A stretch of 64,000 nt of DNA from Patiriisocius_A hiemis (GCF_031846325.1 NZ_JAVRHZ010000002.1:248001-312000), one strand, 5' to 3'; shown: positions 54,407 to 63,635, counted from the first letter of the stretch. Notes: generated by a model from the sequence alone, not told the origin. Made by a program: numbers and translations.

Positions 54407-56197
54407 CTACTTTTGAAAGTGTGTTATTATTTTTTTTGCTCTACTTGTTCCAATAACATTTGCTAACTCGTCAAAAGATGCTTCTTTAATTCTTTTTGTG
54501 CTTTTAAATTGTTTTAATAATTCTATCACCGTTTTTTCTCCAATCCCAGGAATAGTCTCTAAAGCAGTATTTAGTGCATCTTTACTTCTTTTATCTCTAT
54601 GAAATGTAATTCCAAATCTATGTGCTTCGTTACGCAGTTGCTGTATAATCTTCAACGTTTCGGACTTTTTATCCAAATACAACGGAATTGGGTCATCAGG
54701 GTAAAACAATTCTTCTAATCTTTTAGCAATTCCAACAATAGCTATTTCACCTCTTAACTCTAGTTTATCCAAGCTCTTTAAAGCTGATGATAATTGTCCT
54801 TTCCCCCCATCTATGATGATAAGTTGCGGTAAGGGTTGCTCTTCTTCTTTAAGTCTTTTATACCGTCTATACACCACTTCTTCCATAGATGCAAAATCAT
54901 CGGGGCCCTCAACTGTTTTAATGTTAAACTTACGATAGTCCTTCTTGCTTGGTTTTCCATTTTTAAATACTACACATGCGGCTACGGGATGGCTTCCTTG
55001 TATGTTACTATTATCGAAACATTCAATATGACGAGGCTCTTCACTAAGGCGTAAATCTTTTTTCATCTGCGCCATAATACGGTTAGTATGTCTGTCTGGA
55101 TCTACAATTTTTGCTTGCTTAAAACGCTCCATCCGATAGTACTTGGCATTACGGGTGGATAAATCCAAAATATGTTTTTTATCTCCAACTTTTGGGACAT
55201 GTACTTTTACTCCTTCTTCTGCTGAAATTGGAAACGGAACATAAATCTCTTTAGATTGAGAATTAAATCGTTGCCTAAGTTCTATAACAGCTAATTGCAA
55301 TAACTCCTTATCACTCTCATCTAGTTTTTTCTTTATCTCTAAAGTATGCGACCTAATGATTGCACCAAAAGAAACTTGTAAAAAATTAACATACCCATAA
55401 CTCTCATCACTTATAATGCTAAAGACATCTACATTATTTATCTTAGGATTAACTACAGTAGATTTGGATTGATAGTTTTCTAACACATCAATTTTTTCTT
55501 TTATACGTTGAGCATCTTCAAACTGAAGATCCTGAGCAAACTGTTTCATTTGCTTTTTAAACCCTGTAAGTGAGTCTTTAAAGTTTCCTTTAATAATGTT
55601 TCGTATAGCTTCGATGTTCTCGTTATACACACTTTCTGTATATTTTCCTTCACAAGGTCCTAAGCAATTACCAAGATGGTATTCTAGACAAACCTTATAT
55701 TTACCCCCTTTAATTTTCTCTTCAGCAAGGTCATAATTACAGGTTCGCAAGGGGTACAATCCTTTTATTAAATCTAGTAACGTATGTACCGTTTTCATAC
55801 TTGTGTAAGGTCCATAGTATTCGGAGCCATCTTTAATAAACCTCCGTGTTGGAAAAACCCTTGGGAATCGTTCATTTTTAATACAAATCCATGGATAAGA
55901 TTTATCATCCTTGAGCATTACATTATACTTAGGCTGATACTTTTTTATAAGGTTGTTTTCTAATAATAATGCATCCGTCTCGGTTTCAACAACAATATGT
56001 TTTATGTTTTTTATGCGTTTTACTAGTAGTCTAGTCCGAGCATTGTCGTGTTGTTTTGTAAAATAAGACTTTACTCTTTTTTTTAAGTTAATTGCCTTTC
56101 CTACATACAATAACTTACCGTCTTTATCATAATATTGATACACTCCTGGAGCCTCAGGGAGTGTAGAGATTTGTAATGTAACGGAAGCTTCTGCCAT
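54407..56197 (-). CDS. uvrC: Excinuclease ABC subunit C
   Basis: 596 residues, the usual length. GIY-YIG nuclease at the N-terminus (PGVYQYYDKDGKLLYVGKA, about 16-90), a UVR coiled-coil (near 210-245), the RNase H-like endonuclease region (about 380-530, CFDNSNIQGSHPVA, IIDGGKGQLSSA) and a C-terminal helix-hairpin-helix (IPGIGEKTVIELLKQF). It makes both incisions in nucleotide-excision repair. The patatin gene follows after 6 bases. Confidence 0.96.
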   Translation of the reverse strand: MAEASVTLQISTLPEAPGVYQYYDKDGKLLYVGKAINLKKRVKSYFTKQHDNARTRLLVKRIKNIKHIVVETETDALLLENNLIKKYQPKYNVMLKDDKSYPWICIKNERFPRVFPTRRFIKDGSEYYGPYTSMKTVHTLLDLIKGLYPLRTCNYDLAEEKIKGGKYKVCLEYHLGNCLGPCEGKYTESVYNENIEAIRNIIKGNFKDSLTGFKKQMKQFAQDLQFEDAQRIKEKIDVLENYQSKSTVVNPKINNVDVFSIISDESYGYVNFLQVSFGAIIRSHTLEIKKKLDESDKELLQLAVIELRQRFNSQSKEIYVPFPISAEEGVKVHVPKVGDKKHILDLSTRNAKYYRMERFKQAKIVDPDRHTNRIMAQMKKDLRLSEEPRHIECFDNSNIQGSHPVAACVVFKNGKPSKKDYRKFNIKTVEGPDDFASMEEVVYRRYKRLKEEEQPLPQLIIIDGGKGQLSSALKSLDKLELRGEIAIVGIAKRLEELFYPDDPIPLYLDKKSETLKIIQQLRNEAHRFGITFHRDKRSKDALNTALETIPGIGEKTVIELLKQFKSTKRIKEASFDELANVIGTSRAKKIITHFQK

Positions 56198-56335
56198 ACA
56201 CTCAAAGATACAGGGTATTTTATTTTGAACGAATCCTACCGTTCTTAATTATGTTAAAAGAGGGTTAAAAAGGGGTTTTTTAAAAACGGCTCTACCTGAG
56301 TTTACGTAATTTACTATAGATTGATTAACCTACCT

Positions 56336-56764
56336 ATGAAAAACAAAAAAGAAGTAAGCTTTATTAAACGCTATAGCATTTTGCTTTTGGCGTTTATATA
56401 TCTTCTTTCTCCTATTCAACAACCGCTGCTTGAAGGGTTTCATACAATCTCTCATGCTTTAACTCAAATAGATTCCCATAGTCACAGTCATACGGTAGCT
56501 TCAAAAAATAATCATGTTCATGACCACTCACACTCTCATGAGCATAAACTACTTTCTTTTCTAAAAAAAGTATTGACTAATACTACTAATGACCACAAAA
56601 CACAATCTCAATTTGTAAAATACGACAAACACTTTTCTGAAGAAAATACCGAAATAGAACAACGACTCTTACTACCATATATATATAACTTTTTTTATAG
56701 AACTAGTGGGTACATAAATTACCTTACACTAGAATTACCTCCTCCCAAACACTCGTTTACATAA
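56336..56764 (+). CDS. His-rich small membrane-anchored protein
   Basis: 142 residues from the ATG at 56336; an ATG five codons upstream is less likely. One N-terminal hydrophobic segment (about 10-30, SILLLAFIYLLSPIQQPLLE) acts as signal or anchor. Residues about 45-75 hold many His (DSHSHSH, NNHVHDHSHSHEHK), a plausible metal-binding stretch. I do not recognise a family. The TonB receptor begins 67 bases downstream in the same direction. A metal-capture role next to an outer-membrane importer is inferred. Confidence 0.75.
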   Translation: MKNKKEVSFIKRYSILLLAFIYLLSPIQQPLLEGFHTISHALTQIDSHSHSHTVASKNNHVHDHSHSHEHKLLSFLKKVLTNTTNDHKTQSQFVKYDKHFSEENTEIEQRLLLPYIYNFFYRTSGYINYLTLELPPPKHSFT

Positions 56765-56831
56765 CAAACTTCATGCTCTTTCTAGTAAAAACTACTAGGA
56801 GAGCCTCTCATTAATAATTAAAATTATAGTT

Positions 56832-59057
56832 ATGAAACTAGTATATTTTTGGGTACTAGTGCTTTGCTGTGCTGTGATGCAATCACAAGTGCTAGAAGGT
56901 AAGGTACGCACCCAAAACAACACTCCACTTGAGGACGTAGGAGTATTTAATAAAAACAAAGGTTCTCATTCACACACAGATGCTAATGGAGTATTTGTAT
57001 TGGAAAACGTATCAATTAATGATGTAATTTATATCTCGTATTTAGGATATGAAACTACCATAATTACTATAACCAATAAAAACCTACAAGAAGGCATTAC
57101 TGTAAGTTTAGCAAAGGCTACAGTTTCGTTAGGACAAATTGTATTAACCCCAGAGATAAATACTTTAAATCAAATTGTTGAAATAGATTTAAAAAACAAC
57201 CCTGTTAGAAACTCCCAAGAAATATTACGAAGAGTACCAGGCTTGTTTATTGGTCAACATGCTGGAGGTGGTAAAGCAGAGCAAATATTTTTACGCGGGT
57301 TTGATATTGACCATGGTACAGATATTAATCTAAGCGTAGATGGATTACCTGTAAATATGGTGTCACACGCACACGGACAAGGGTATAGCGACCTGCATTT
57401 TATAATTCCAGAAACCATAGAGACCATAGATTTTGGAAAAGGACCTTATTATGCAGAGCGTGGCGATTTTACAACTGCTGGTTATGTAGCCTTTAAAACA
57501 AAAAAGCAACTGGACAAGAGTTCTGTTTCTGTTGAGTATGGTGATTTTAATTCGCTAAGAACAGTTGGGATGTTTAATTTACTAGATACAAAAGCTAGTA
57601 ATGCGTATGTAGCAACATCCCTCAATACATTTGACGGCCCCTTTGACTCCCCTCAAAACTTTAATAGATTTAACATTATGGGGAGGTACAACTATTGGCT
57701 TCCTAACAATCAAGAGCTTACGCTAACAGCATCACATTTTCAAAGTAAATGGGATGCCTCTGGGCAAATTCCACAAAGAGCGGTTGATGCAGGACTTATT
57801 GGTAGGTTTGGCGCAATAGATGATACCGAGGGTGGAAATACAAGTAGAACCAATTTGCTTGTAAATCACACAAAAGTACTTGCTGAAAACCAGAAGCTAA
57901 CCTCTACAGCTTTTTATACCCATTATGATTTTGAGCTATTTTCAAACTTTACTTTTTTCTTAGAAGACCCTGTAAATGGTGACCAAATTGCACAAAGTGA
58001 AGACCGAAATATCTTAGGTTTTTCTACTGCTTTTTCTGAAAAGATAAAAACCATAGATGCCTTTGATTTTGAATATACAGCTGGAGTGGGTGTTCGATAC
58101 GATGATGTAAATGATGTTGCCTTATCTAGAACCAAAAACAGAGATGAAATCTTAGAAAGGCTAGCTTTTGGAAATGTTGATCAAATTAATGGATATACTT
58201 TTTTAAATACTGAATTAGACTTTGGGAATGTATCTATAAATCCTTCGGTTAGATTAGATTATTTCAAGTTTGATTATGAGAATTTTTTAACTGAAACTTA
58301 TGATAATAGAAGTGAAAGCAAGGTTTTTGCTAGTCCAAAGCTAAATGTAACCTATAGCCCAACAAATAACTTACAACTCTTTGCAAAAACTGGAATTGGA
58401 TTTCACTCTAATGATGCAAGAGTGGTAGTTGCTAATAGTGGTGAGGACATTTTGCCAGCAGCTTATGGTGCTGATGTAGGTGCGCTTTATAAAGTTACAG
58501 ACAATTTAATAGTGACTTCGACACTCTGGACATTATTCTTAGATCAAGAATTTGTGTATGTTGGAGATGCTGGTATTGTAGAGCCTAGTGGTAAGTCTAG
58601 AAGGCTAGGTGTAGATTTTGGAATGAGATATGAAGCTACAGATTGGCTGTATCTCTTTGGTGACATTAATTATACCTATGCAAGAAGTACAGAAGAACCA
58701 GAAGGAGCAGATTTTATTCCACTTGCACCAGACTTAACATCTGTTGGAGGAATTACTATAAACAATCTTGGTGATTTTTCTGGAGGTCTCAATTATAGAT
58801 ATATTAAAGATCGCCCTGCTAATGAAGACAATAGTATTGTAGCTGAGGGATACTTTGTAACGGACTTAAACCTCAACTATACCTACAAAAATATTGTTTT
58901 TGGAGTTGCTATTGAGAATTTATTTGATACAGAATGGAACGAAACACAATTTGCAACCGAAAGTAGGTTGTTTAACGAGCCAGAACCTGTCGAAGAAATA
59001 CACTTTACACCCGGAACTCCTTTTTTTATTAGAGGGAAAGTAACTATAAACTTTTAA
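56832..59057 (+). CDS. TonB-dependent receptor, probably metal-related
   Basis: 741 residues. Signal peptide 1-19 (MQSQ|VLEG), carboxypeptidase-regulatory domain about 20-105, plug about 115-225 (PGLFIGQHAGGGKAEQIFLR and RGFDIDHGTDINLSVDGLP), and barrel ending FIRGKVTINF. The plug carries MVSHAHGQGYSDLHF, a His-rich stretch kept in a receptor subfamily I recall from Bacteroidota and Proteobacteria. With the His-rich protein upstream this suggests a transition-metal or metal-chelate substrate; that is inference. Confidence 0.87.
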   Translation: MKLVYFWVLVLCCAVMQSQVLEGKVRTQNNTPLEDVGVFNKNKGSHSHTDANGVFVLENVSINDVIYISYLGYETTIITITNKNLQEGITVSLAKATVSLGQIVLTPEINTLNQIVEIDLKNNPVRNSQEILRRVPGLFIGQHAGGGKAEQIFLRGFDIDHGTDINLSVDGLPVNMVSHAHGQGYSDLHFIIPETIETIDFGKGPYYAERGDFTTAGYVAFKTKKQLDKSSVSVEYGDFNSLRTVGMFNLLDTKASNAYVATSLNTFDGPFDSPQNFNRFNIMGRYNYWLPNNQELTLTASHFQSKWDASGQIPQRAVDAGLIGRFGAIDDTEGGNTSRTNLLVNHTKVLAENQKLTSTAFYTHYDFELFSNFTFFLEDPVNGDQIAQSEDRNILGFSTAFSEKIKTIDAFDFEYTAGVGVRYDDVNDVALSRTKNRDEILERLAFGNVDQINGYTFLNTELDFGNVSINPSVRLDYFKFDYENFLTETYDNRSESKVFASPKLNVTYSPTNNLQLFAKTGIGFHSNDARVVVANSGEDILPAAYGADVGALYKVTDNLIVTSTLWTLFLDQEFVYVGDAGIVEPSGKSRRLGVDFGMRYEATDWLYLFGDINYTYARSTEEPEGADFIPLAPDLTSVGGITINNLGDFSGGLNYRYIKDRPANEDNSIVAEGYFVTDLNLNYTYKNIVFGVAIENLFDTEWNETQFATESRLFNEPEPVEEIHFTPGTPFFIRGKVTINF

Positions 59058-59114
59058 GCACCAATAAAAGCGGCACTATTCTTTTTTATATCTTGCAAAC
59101 AGTAATTTTATAAA

Positions 59115-59987
59115 ATGAATATTGCCGTTTTATCTCGTGGAGAGCGACTCTACTCTACACAAAGCCTTTTAAACGCTGGTCTTAAAAGAAACCACGAGAT
59201 GGAAGTATTAGACCCTACGCATTGTACACTTGCTGTAGAAAACAACAAACCTGTTCTTTATTATTGTGATGAAATTGTAGACGATTTACATGCTGTAATC
59301 CCTAGAATTGGGAGCTCTAATACCTTTTATGGATCTTCATTAGTGCGTCATTTTGAGGCTATGGGTGTTTTTTGTGTTGTTACCGCAGAAGCTATTTTGC
59401 AGTCCAGAAATAAATGGACTTGCTTTCAAATACTGTCAAGACAAAACATTCCTGTCCCCAAAACATATCTTGGAGAGGCATTTTCAACAAAAAAAATATT
59501 AGATGCCTTTGGTAATAATCCAGTTATTATAAAAGTATTGCAAGGCACACACGGTGAAGGTGTAATACTTGCCGAAACTTACCAATCTGCTATATCTACC
59601 ATAGAAACTTTAAAAGCCACAAAAGTTAGGTTTGTTGTACAAGAATTTATCAAAGAATCTAATGGAGCAGATATTAGAGCTATTGTTGTAGATGGAGTTG
59701 TAGTTGCTGCAATGAAACGGCAAAGTAAAGAAGGTGACTTTAGAAGCAACCTGCACAGAGGTGGTAGTGCAACTCCTGTAAAGTTAACGCATCAGGAAGA
59801 AGGTTTAGCACTAAAAACGGCAAAAGCATTACGCTTAGGAGTTTGTGGTGTAGATATTTTACCCTCTACCAATGGACCTTTGGTTCTTGAAGTAAATTCT
59901 ACTCCTGGACTAGAAGGAATTGAAAAAACAACTGGCATAAATATTTCTAAAAGCATCATTGGTTATATAGAGCGAAATAAACGCTAA
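59115..59987 (+). CDS. RimK-type ATP-grasp ligase, copy 1
   Basis: 290 residues. ATP-grasp features: VVIPRIGSS near 60 (AVIPRIGSS), a glycine-rich lid HGEGVILA, RFVVQEFIKESNGADIRA, MKRQSKEGDFRSNLHRGG and LVLEVNSTPGLEGIEKTTG for ATP and magnesium. RimK-family enzymes add glutamate or related amino acids to protein or peptide carboxyls. Similar throughout to copy 2 at 60538, so the two are probably a duplication. Part of a five-gene run. It is not next to rpsF, so ribosomal S6 modification cannot be claimed. Confidence 0.88.
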   Translation: MNIAVLSRGERLYSTQSLLNAGLKRNHEMEVLDPTHCTLAVENNKPVLYYCDEIVDDLHAVIPRIGSSNTFYGSSLVRHFEAMGVFCVVTAEAILQSRNKWTCFQILSRQNIPVPKTYLGEAFSTKKILDAFGNNPVIIKVLQGTHGEGVILAETYQSAISTIETLKATKVRFVVQEFIKESNGADIRAIVVDGVVVAAMKRQSKEGDFRSNLHRGGSATPVKLTHQEEGLALKTAKALRLGVCGVDILPSTNGPLVLEVNSTPGLEGIEKTTGINISKSIIGYIERNKR

Positions 59988-60025
59988 AAATTCTTTAAAT
60001 CAATCATCTTACCTCTTGCTTGCAT

Positions 60026-60060
60026 ATCTATTTTAGTATCTTGCATAGACTAAAATAGAT
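60026..60060 (+). promoter_or_regulatory. Perfect 12-base inverted repeat running into the rimB-like start codon
   Basis: ATCTATTTTAGT (60026-60037) and ACTAAAATAGAT (60049-60060) are exact inverses around an 11-base loop. The right arm includes A and T of the ATG at 60059. As mRNA it would fold back over the start codon; as DNA it is operator-like. A TATCTTGC -7-like sequence lies in the loop region. Confidence 0.6.
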
Positions 60061-60541
60061 GGCGTTGAAACGAAAAATAGGAAGAGTAGATAAAGTAGAT
60101 TTCCCTTTATTAAACATAAAGGACATAGATATTAAAATAGATACCGGAGCATACACTTCAAGCATACATTGTAAAAATGTTGTAATTGAAGATAATTACC
60201 TAAAATGTGTGTTTTTAGACAAAAACCACCCTTCATATCACGAAAAAGAGTTCATTTTTGACGAATATGACGTAAAAGTTGTAAAAAGTAGTAATGGACA
60301 AACACAAGTTAGATATAGAATTTTAACTGAGGTTGAACTTTTTGGAAAAACACATCCTATACACCTAACATTAAGCGATAGAAAAGACATGAAATATCCT
60401 GTCTTAATAGGAAGAAAGTTTTTACTCAAACGCTTTGTTGTAGATATAACGAAAACTAATTTATCCTATAAGCTGAAACTAAAGAACGAACAAAAATTGC
60501 TTAAGAAAAATAAAAAAAATTCCAAAAAAACTAAACAATGA
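60059..60541 (+). CDS. RimB-like ATP-dependent zinc protease (retropepsin-like, DUF785)
   Basis: 160 residues. The retropepsin-like motif IDTGAYTSSIH (D28-T29-G30) and the C-terminal MKYPVLIGRKFLLKRFVVD match the RimB family. A lysine-rich tail (about 138-160) ends the protein. Family members are fused to or paired with RimK ligases and may remove what those ligases add. It sits between the two RimK genes; its stop overlaps the next start by 4 bases (ATGA-type overlap). An inverted repeat overlaps its start codon. Confidence 0.87.
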   Translation: MALKRKIGRVDKVDFPLLNIKDIDIKIDTGAYTSSIHCKNVVIEDNYLKCVFLDKNHPSYHEKEFIFDEYDVKVVKSSNGQTQVRYRILTEVELFGKTHPIHLTLSDRKDMKYPVLIGRKFLLKRFVVDITKTNLSYKLKLKNEQKLLKKNKKNSKKTKQ

Positions 60542-61410
60542 ACATCAAGATATTGTCTGCTAACCCCAATTTATATTCTACAAATAGGTTGATAGAGGCA
60601 GCTACAAAAAGAAAACATACTATAGAGGTTATAAATCACACTAAGTGTGATATCGTAATAGAGAAAAAGAATCCTTGTGTGTATTACAAAGGCAATAAAA
60701 TTGAGAATGTTGATGCTGTAATTCCCAGAATTGGTGCTTCAGTTACCTTTTATGGGACGGCTGTTGTGCGACAGTTTGAAATGATGCGTTGTTTTACTAC
60801 AACAGAGTCTATTGCTTTAGTGCGTTCTAGAGATAAGTTGAGAAGTCTTCAAATACTATCGCGAGCTGGTTTAGGGTTGCCAAAAACTATTTTTACAAAC
60901 TATTCAAAAAATGTAAAAGAAATAGTAGACCAAGCTGGAGGCGCTCCTGTTATTATAAAGTTGCTAGAAGGAACACAGGGTATTGGTGTTATACTAGCTG
61001 AAACAAAAAAAGCAGCAGAGTCTGTTATTGAAGCCTTTAATAACCTTCAAGCACGTGTTATTGTACAAGAATATATTAAAGAAGCTGGAGGTGCAGATAT
61101 TAGAGCCTTTGTAGTAGATGGTCACGTAGTTGGCGCAATGAAAAGACAAGGAAAAGAAGGAGAATTTAGGAGTAATTTACATAGAGGCGGTACGGCTTCG
61201 GTTATAGAGCTTAGTGATGAAGAAGAAACTGCTGCTATAAAAGCAGCTAGAGCAATGGGATTAGGAATTGCAGGAGTAGATTTATTGCAAAGCTCTAGAG
61301 GGCCTTTAATTTTAGAGGTAAACTCTTCCCCAGGTTTAGAAGGAATAGAAAAAGCAACAGGAAAAGATATAGCTACTACTATTATTAAGTATATTGAAAG
61401 AAATGTATAA
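60538..61410 (+). CDS. RimK-type ATP-grasp ligase, copy 2
   Basis: 290 residues, the same length as copy 1 and collinear with it. ATP-grasp segments: AVIPRIGASVTFYG, APVIIKLLEGTQGIGVILAE, VIVQEYIKEAGGADIRAFV, MKRQGKEGEFRSNLHRGG and LILEVNSSPGLEGIEKATG. The most visible changes from copy 1 lie in the first 60 residues and near 90-140, regions likely to bind the acceptor. It overlaps the RimB-like gene by 4 bases and precedes the hydrolase gene by 3 bases, so one transcript is likely. Confidence 0.88.
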   Translation: MNIKILSANPNLYSTNRLIEAATKRKHTIEVINHTKCDIVIEKKNPCVYYKGNKIENVDAVIPRIGASVTFYGTAVVRQFEMMRCFTTTESIALVRSRDKLRSLQILSRAGLGLPKTIFTNYSKNVKEIVDQAGGAPVIIKLLEGTQGIGVILAETKKAAESVIEAFNNLQARVIVQEYIKEAGGADIRAFVVDGHVVGAMKRQGKEGEFRSNLHRGGTASVIELSDEEETAAIKAARAMGLGIAGVDLLQSSRGPLILEVNSSPGLEGIEKATGKDIATTIIKYIERNV

Positions 61411-61413
61411 AGG

Positions 61414-62406
61414 ATGGAGAAAAACGAAGACCTTTTTATTTTAGATCAAAAAATTAAACCCGGCGAAAGTAAAACCATTCATTTTAGTTTCGCAAAGTTA
61501 TATACCTCTACTAAGGTAGAAATACCCATTATTGTTGAAAGAGCTATAGAGCCAGGCCCCGTAATACTTATGACGGCAGGCATTCACGGTGATGAAATAA
61601 ATGGTGTTGAGGTAGTGAGACAGGTCATTGCAAAAAAAATAAATAAGCCCAAAAGAGGGACTATAATTTGTGTTCCTATCCTAAATATTTTTGGATTTTT
61701 AAATGCTAGTAGAGAGTTTCCAGATGGTCGTGATTTAAATAGAGTTTTTCCAGGCTCAAAAACAGGTTCACTAGCGAGTAGAGTAGCGTACCACTTCACC
61801 AAAAAAATACTTCCCTTAGCAGATTTATGTCTCGATTTTCATACTGGAGGATCAAGCAGGTTTAATGCAGCACAGATTAGAATCACAAAAGAAGATGATA
61901 ATTTAGCTGCTCTTGCTGAAACTTTTGGAGCACCTTTTATAGTACATTCTCCAAATATTGATAAAACCTATAGAGCTACTTGTAAGAAATTGAATATTCC
62001 TATTTTACTTTTTGAAGGAGGAAAGTCATTAGAGAGCAATAAACATATAGTAAAAACTGGTGTTGACGGGGTTATGAGAATACTTTCTGAAAAGAATATG
62101 TTAGCAGATGAGTTTTCGGCACCTTCAAAACCTGAAAGTATTATACTTATTGAAAGCAGTAAGTGGATAAGAGCACAAAAAAGTGGGTTACTACATGTTA
62201 AAATTGATTGTAACAAACATGTTGAAAAAGGAGAGTTTCTTGCCACCATTACAGACCCCTATGGAACCATGCGCTTTAAGGTTTTAGCGCCTAATGAAGG
62301 GTATATTATAAATGTAAATCACGCTCCTATTGTATATCAAGGAGATGCTATTTTTCATATTTCTACTAAGGATTCTATATATAATAATGGACAAACAAGC
62401 GCTTAG
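61414..62406 (+). CDS. Succinylglutamate desuccinylase/aspartoacylase (M14-like) family protein
   Basis: 330 residues. Zinc ligands: H58 and E61 in GIHGDEINGVE, and H143 in DFHTGG; the later LLFEGGKS (E201) is the likely catalytic base. Members remove acyl or amino-acid groups from amide bonds. Next to RimK and RimB-like genes, it may trim the product of the ligases; this is inferred. The 3' end overlaps the next gene by 20 bases. Confidence 0.87.
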   Translation: MEKNEDLFILDQKIKPGESKTIHFSFAKLYTSTKVEIPIIVERAIEPGPVILMTAGIHGDEINGVEVVRQVIAKKINKPKRGTIICVPILNIFGFLNASREFPDGRDLNRVFPGSKTGSLASRVAYHFTKKILPLADLCLDFHTGGSSRFNAAQIRITKEDDNLAALAETFGAPFIVHSPNIDKTYRATCKKLNIPILLFEGGKSLESNKHIVKTGVDGVMRILSEKNMLADEFSAPSKPESIILIESSKWIRAQKSGLLHVKIDCNKHVEKGEFLATITDPYGTMRFKVLAPNEGYIINVNHAPIVYQGDAIFHISTKDSIYNNGQTSA

Positions 62407-62947
62407 AAAAAAGTATCTAAAACGTAGAGAAGAACTTTCAGAAAATGAAATTGACGAAAGAAGTCTAGCTATTGCAAACAAAGCCTTAGAGCTCAATATT
62501 TGGGATAAAACCTATTATCATATTTTTTTACCTATTGAAAGCAAAAAAGAAATAGACACCTCCTATCTATTACATATTTTACAAGGCAGAGATAAAAGCA
62601 TTATCATTCCAAAAGCTAATTTTGAGACAGGGGAAATGTCACATTACTTACTACAAGAAAATACCAAGCTTGTGGCTTCAAAATATGGGATTCCTGAGCC
62701 TGAAGAGGGAATAATAGTAACAGAAAAACAGCTAGAAGTTGTATTTGTACCTCTCTTGGTATATGACTCATCTGGAAATAGGATTGGATACGGAAAAGGA
62801 TTTTACGACCGTTTTTTAGCAAAATGCGCTGAGAACTGTTTGTTTATTGGGCTTTCTTTCTTCTCTCCAGAAGAAAAAATACTCTATGAAAACATAGATA
62901 TTCCCTTACATTATTGTATAACTCCAGAAAAAATCTATTCATTTTAA
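62387..62947 (+). CDS. 5-formyltetrahydrofolate cyclo-ligase
   Basis: 186 residues. It makes 5,10-methenyl-THF from 5-formyl-THF with ATP. The N-terminus DKQALRKKYLKRREELSENE, the middle YGIPEP and the C-terminal YDSSGNRIGYGKGFYDRFL motif are all typical. The ATG at 62387 (MDKQALRKK) is chosen over an ATG 19 codons earlier. It overlaps the aspartoacylase-like gene by 20 bases, so it shares the operon. Confidence 0.9.
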   Translation: MDKQALRKKYLKRREELSENEIDERSLAIANKALELNIWDKTYYHIFLPIESKKEIDTSYLLHILQGRDKSIIIPKANFETGEMSHYLLQENTKLVASKYGIPEPEEGIIVTEKQLEVVFVPLLVYDSSGNRIGYGKGFYDRFLAKCAENCLFIGLSFFSPEEKILYENIDIPLHYCITPEKIYSF

Positions 62948-63003
62948 AAAAATGGTTATATATTTAGAGTCGTTTTAATAAGTAACAACTAAATAAACCA
63001 ATT

Positions 63004-63282
63004 ATGGAAACACAAAACAATCCTGCTGGAAGTCCACCAGATAATAACTTAGTTTGGGCTATATTATGTACCGTACTTTGCTGCCTACCATTAGGTATCG
63101 TTGCAATTATAAAATCTACTAAAGTTAAAGAGCTTTGGCTACAAGGAGATCATGCTGGAGCGCAAAAAGCAGCAGACGATGCTAAGAAATACTCTATGTG
63201 GGGTGCAGGTATTGGTCTAATTATAGTTGTATTATATATTATTTTAGTAGTTGTACTTGGTGTAGCTGGAGGCGGTTACTAG
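63004..63282 (+). CDS. CD225/dispanin family membrane protein, copy 1
   Basis: 92 residues. The dispanin core is DNNLVWAILCTVLCCLPLGIVAIIKSTKV (first hydrophobic segment), then the amphipathic loop KELWLQGDHAGAQKAADDAKKYS and a second hydrophobic segment about 65-88. Bacterial members have no established role; the family includes the eukaryotic interferon-induced transmembrane proteins. A second copy lies 75 bases downstream, beyond a hairpin. Confidence 0.9.
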   Translation: METQNNPAGSPPDNNLVWAILCTVLCCLPLGIVAIIKSTKVKELWLQGDHAGAQKAADDAKKYSMWGAGIGLIIVVLYIILVVVLGVAGGGY

Positions 63283-63306
63283 AAATAAATTAAAATCATA
63301 CTTTTG

Positions 63307-63337
63307 AGCTCTCTAAAGTTTTTTAGAGAGCTTTTTT
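63307..63337 (+). terminator. Terminator between the two dispanin genes
   Basis: AGCTCTCTAAA (63307-63317) pairs with TTTAGAGAGCT (63322-63332), followed by Ts to 63337. It lies 24 bases after the first dispanin stop, so the second copy probably has its own promoter or depends on read-through. Confidence 0.8.
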
Positions 63338-63356
63338 AATGTAATTATTTTTTAAA

Positions 63357-63635
63357 ATGTATAACAAAGATCAAATGCCTCCACCAGACAATAATCTTGT
63401 ATGGGCTATACTTGCAACTGTTTTATGTTGTATTCCTCTTGGTATTGTGGCTATTATTAAAGCCTCTAAAGTAGAGCAACTTTGGTATCAAGGCAGGCAT
63501 GAAGAAGCTCAAAAAGCAGCAGATGATGCAAAAAAATGGAGCATCTATAGCGCATTAAGTGTAGGGCTTATTTTTGTTGTTTATATTTTAATTATGCTAT
63601 TTGTAGTATTAATTAATGGAGTAGATGGTTTCTAA
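63357..63635 (+). CDS. CD225/dispanin family membrane protein, copy 2
   Basis: 92 residues, a close paralogue of copy 1: PPDNNLVWAIL(A/C)TVLCC(I/L)PLGIVAIIK(A/S)(S/T)KV, then an amphipathic loop EQLWYQGRHEEAQKAADDAKKWS and a second hydrophobic segment. It shares its last 11 bases with the start of the DUF2752 gene in another frame, so the two are translationally coupled. Confidence 0.9.
   Translation: MYNKDQMPPPDNNLVWAILATVLCCIPLGIVAIIKASKVEQLWYQGRHEEAQKAADDAKKWSIYSALSVGLIFVVYILIMLFVVLINGVDGF

Noticed and set aside
59115..61410. Calling either RimK copy the ribosomal S6 glutamate ligase
   Set aside because: Sequence motifs identify the ATP-grasp family but not the acceptor, and rpsF is not in the window.
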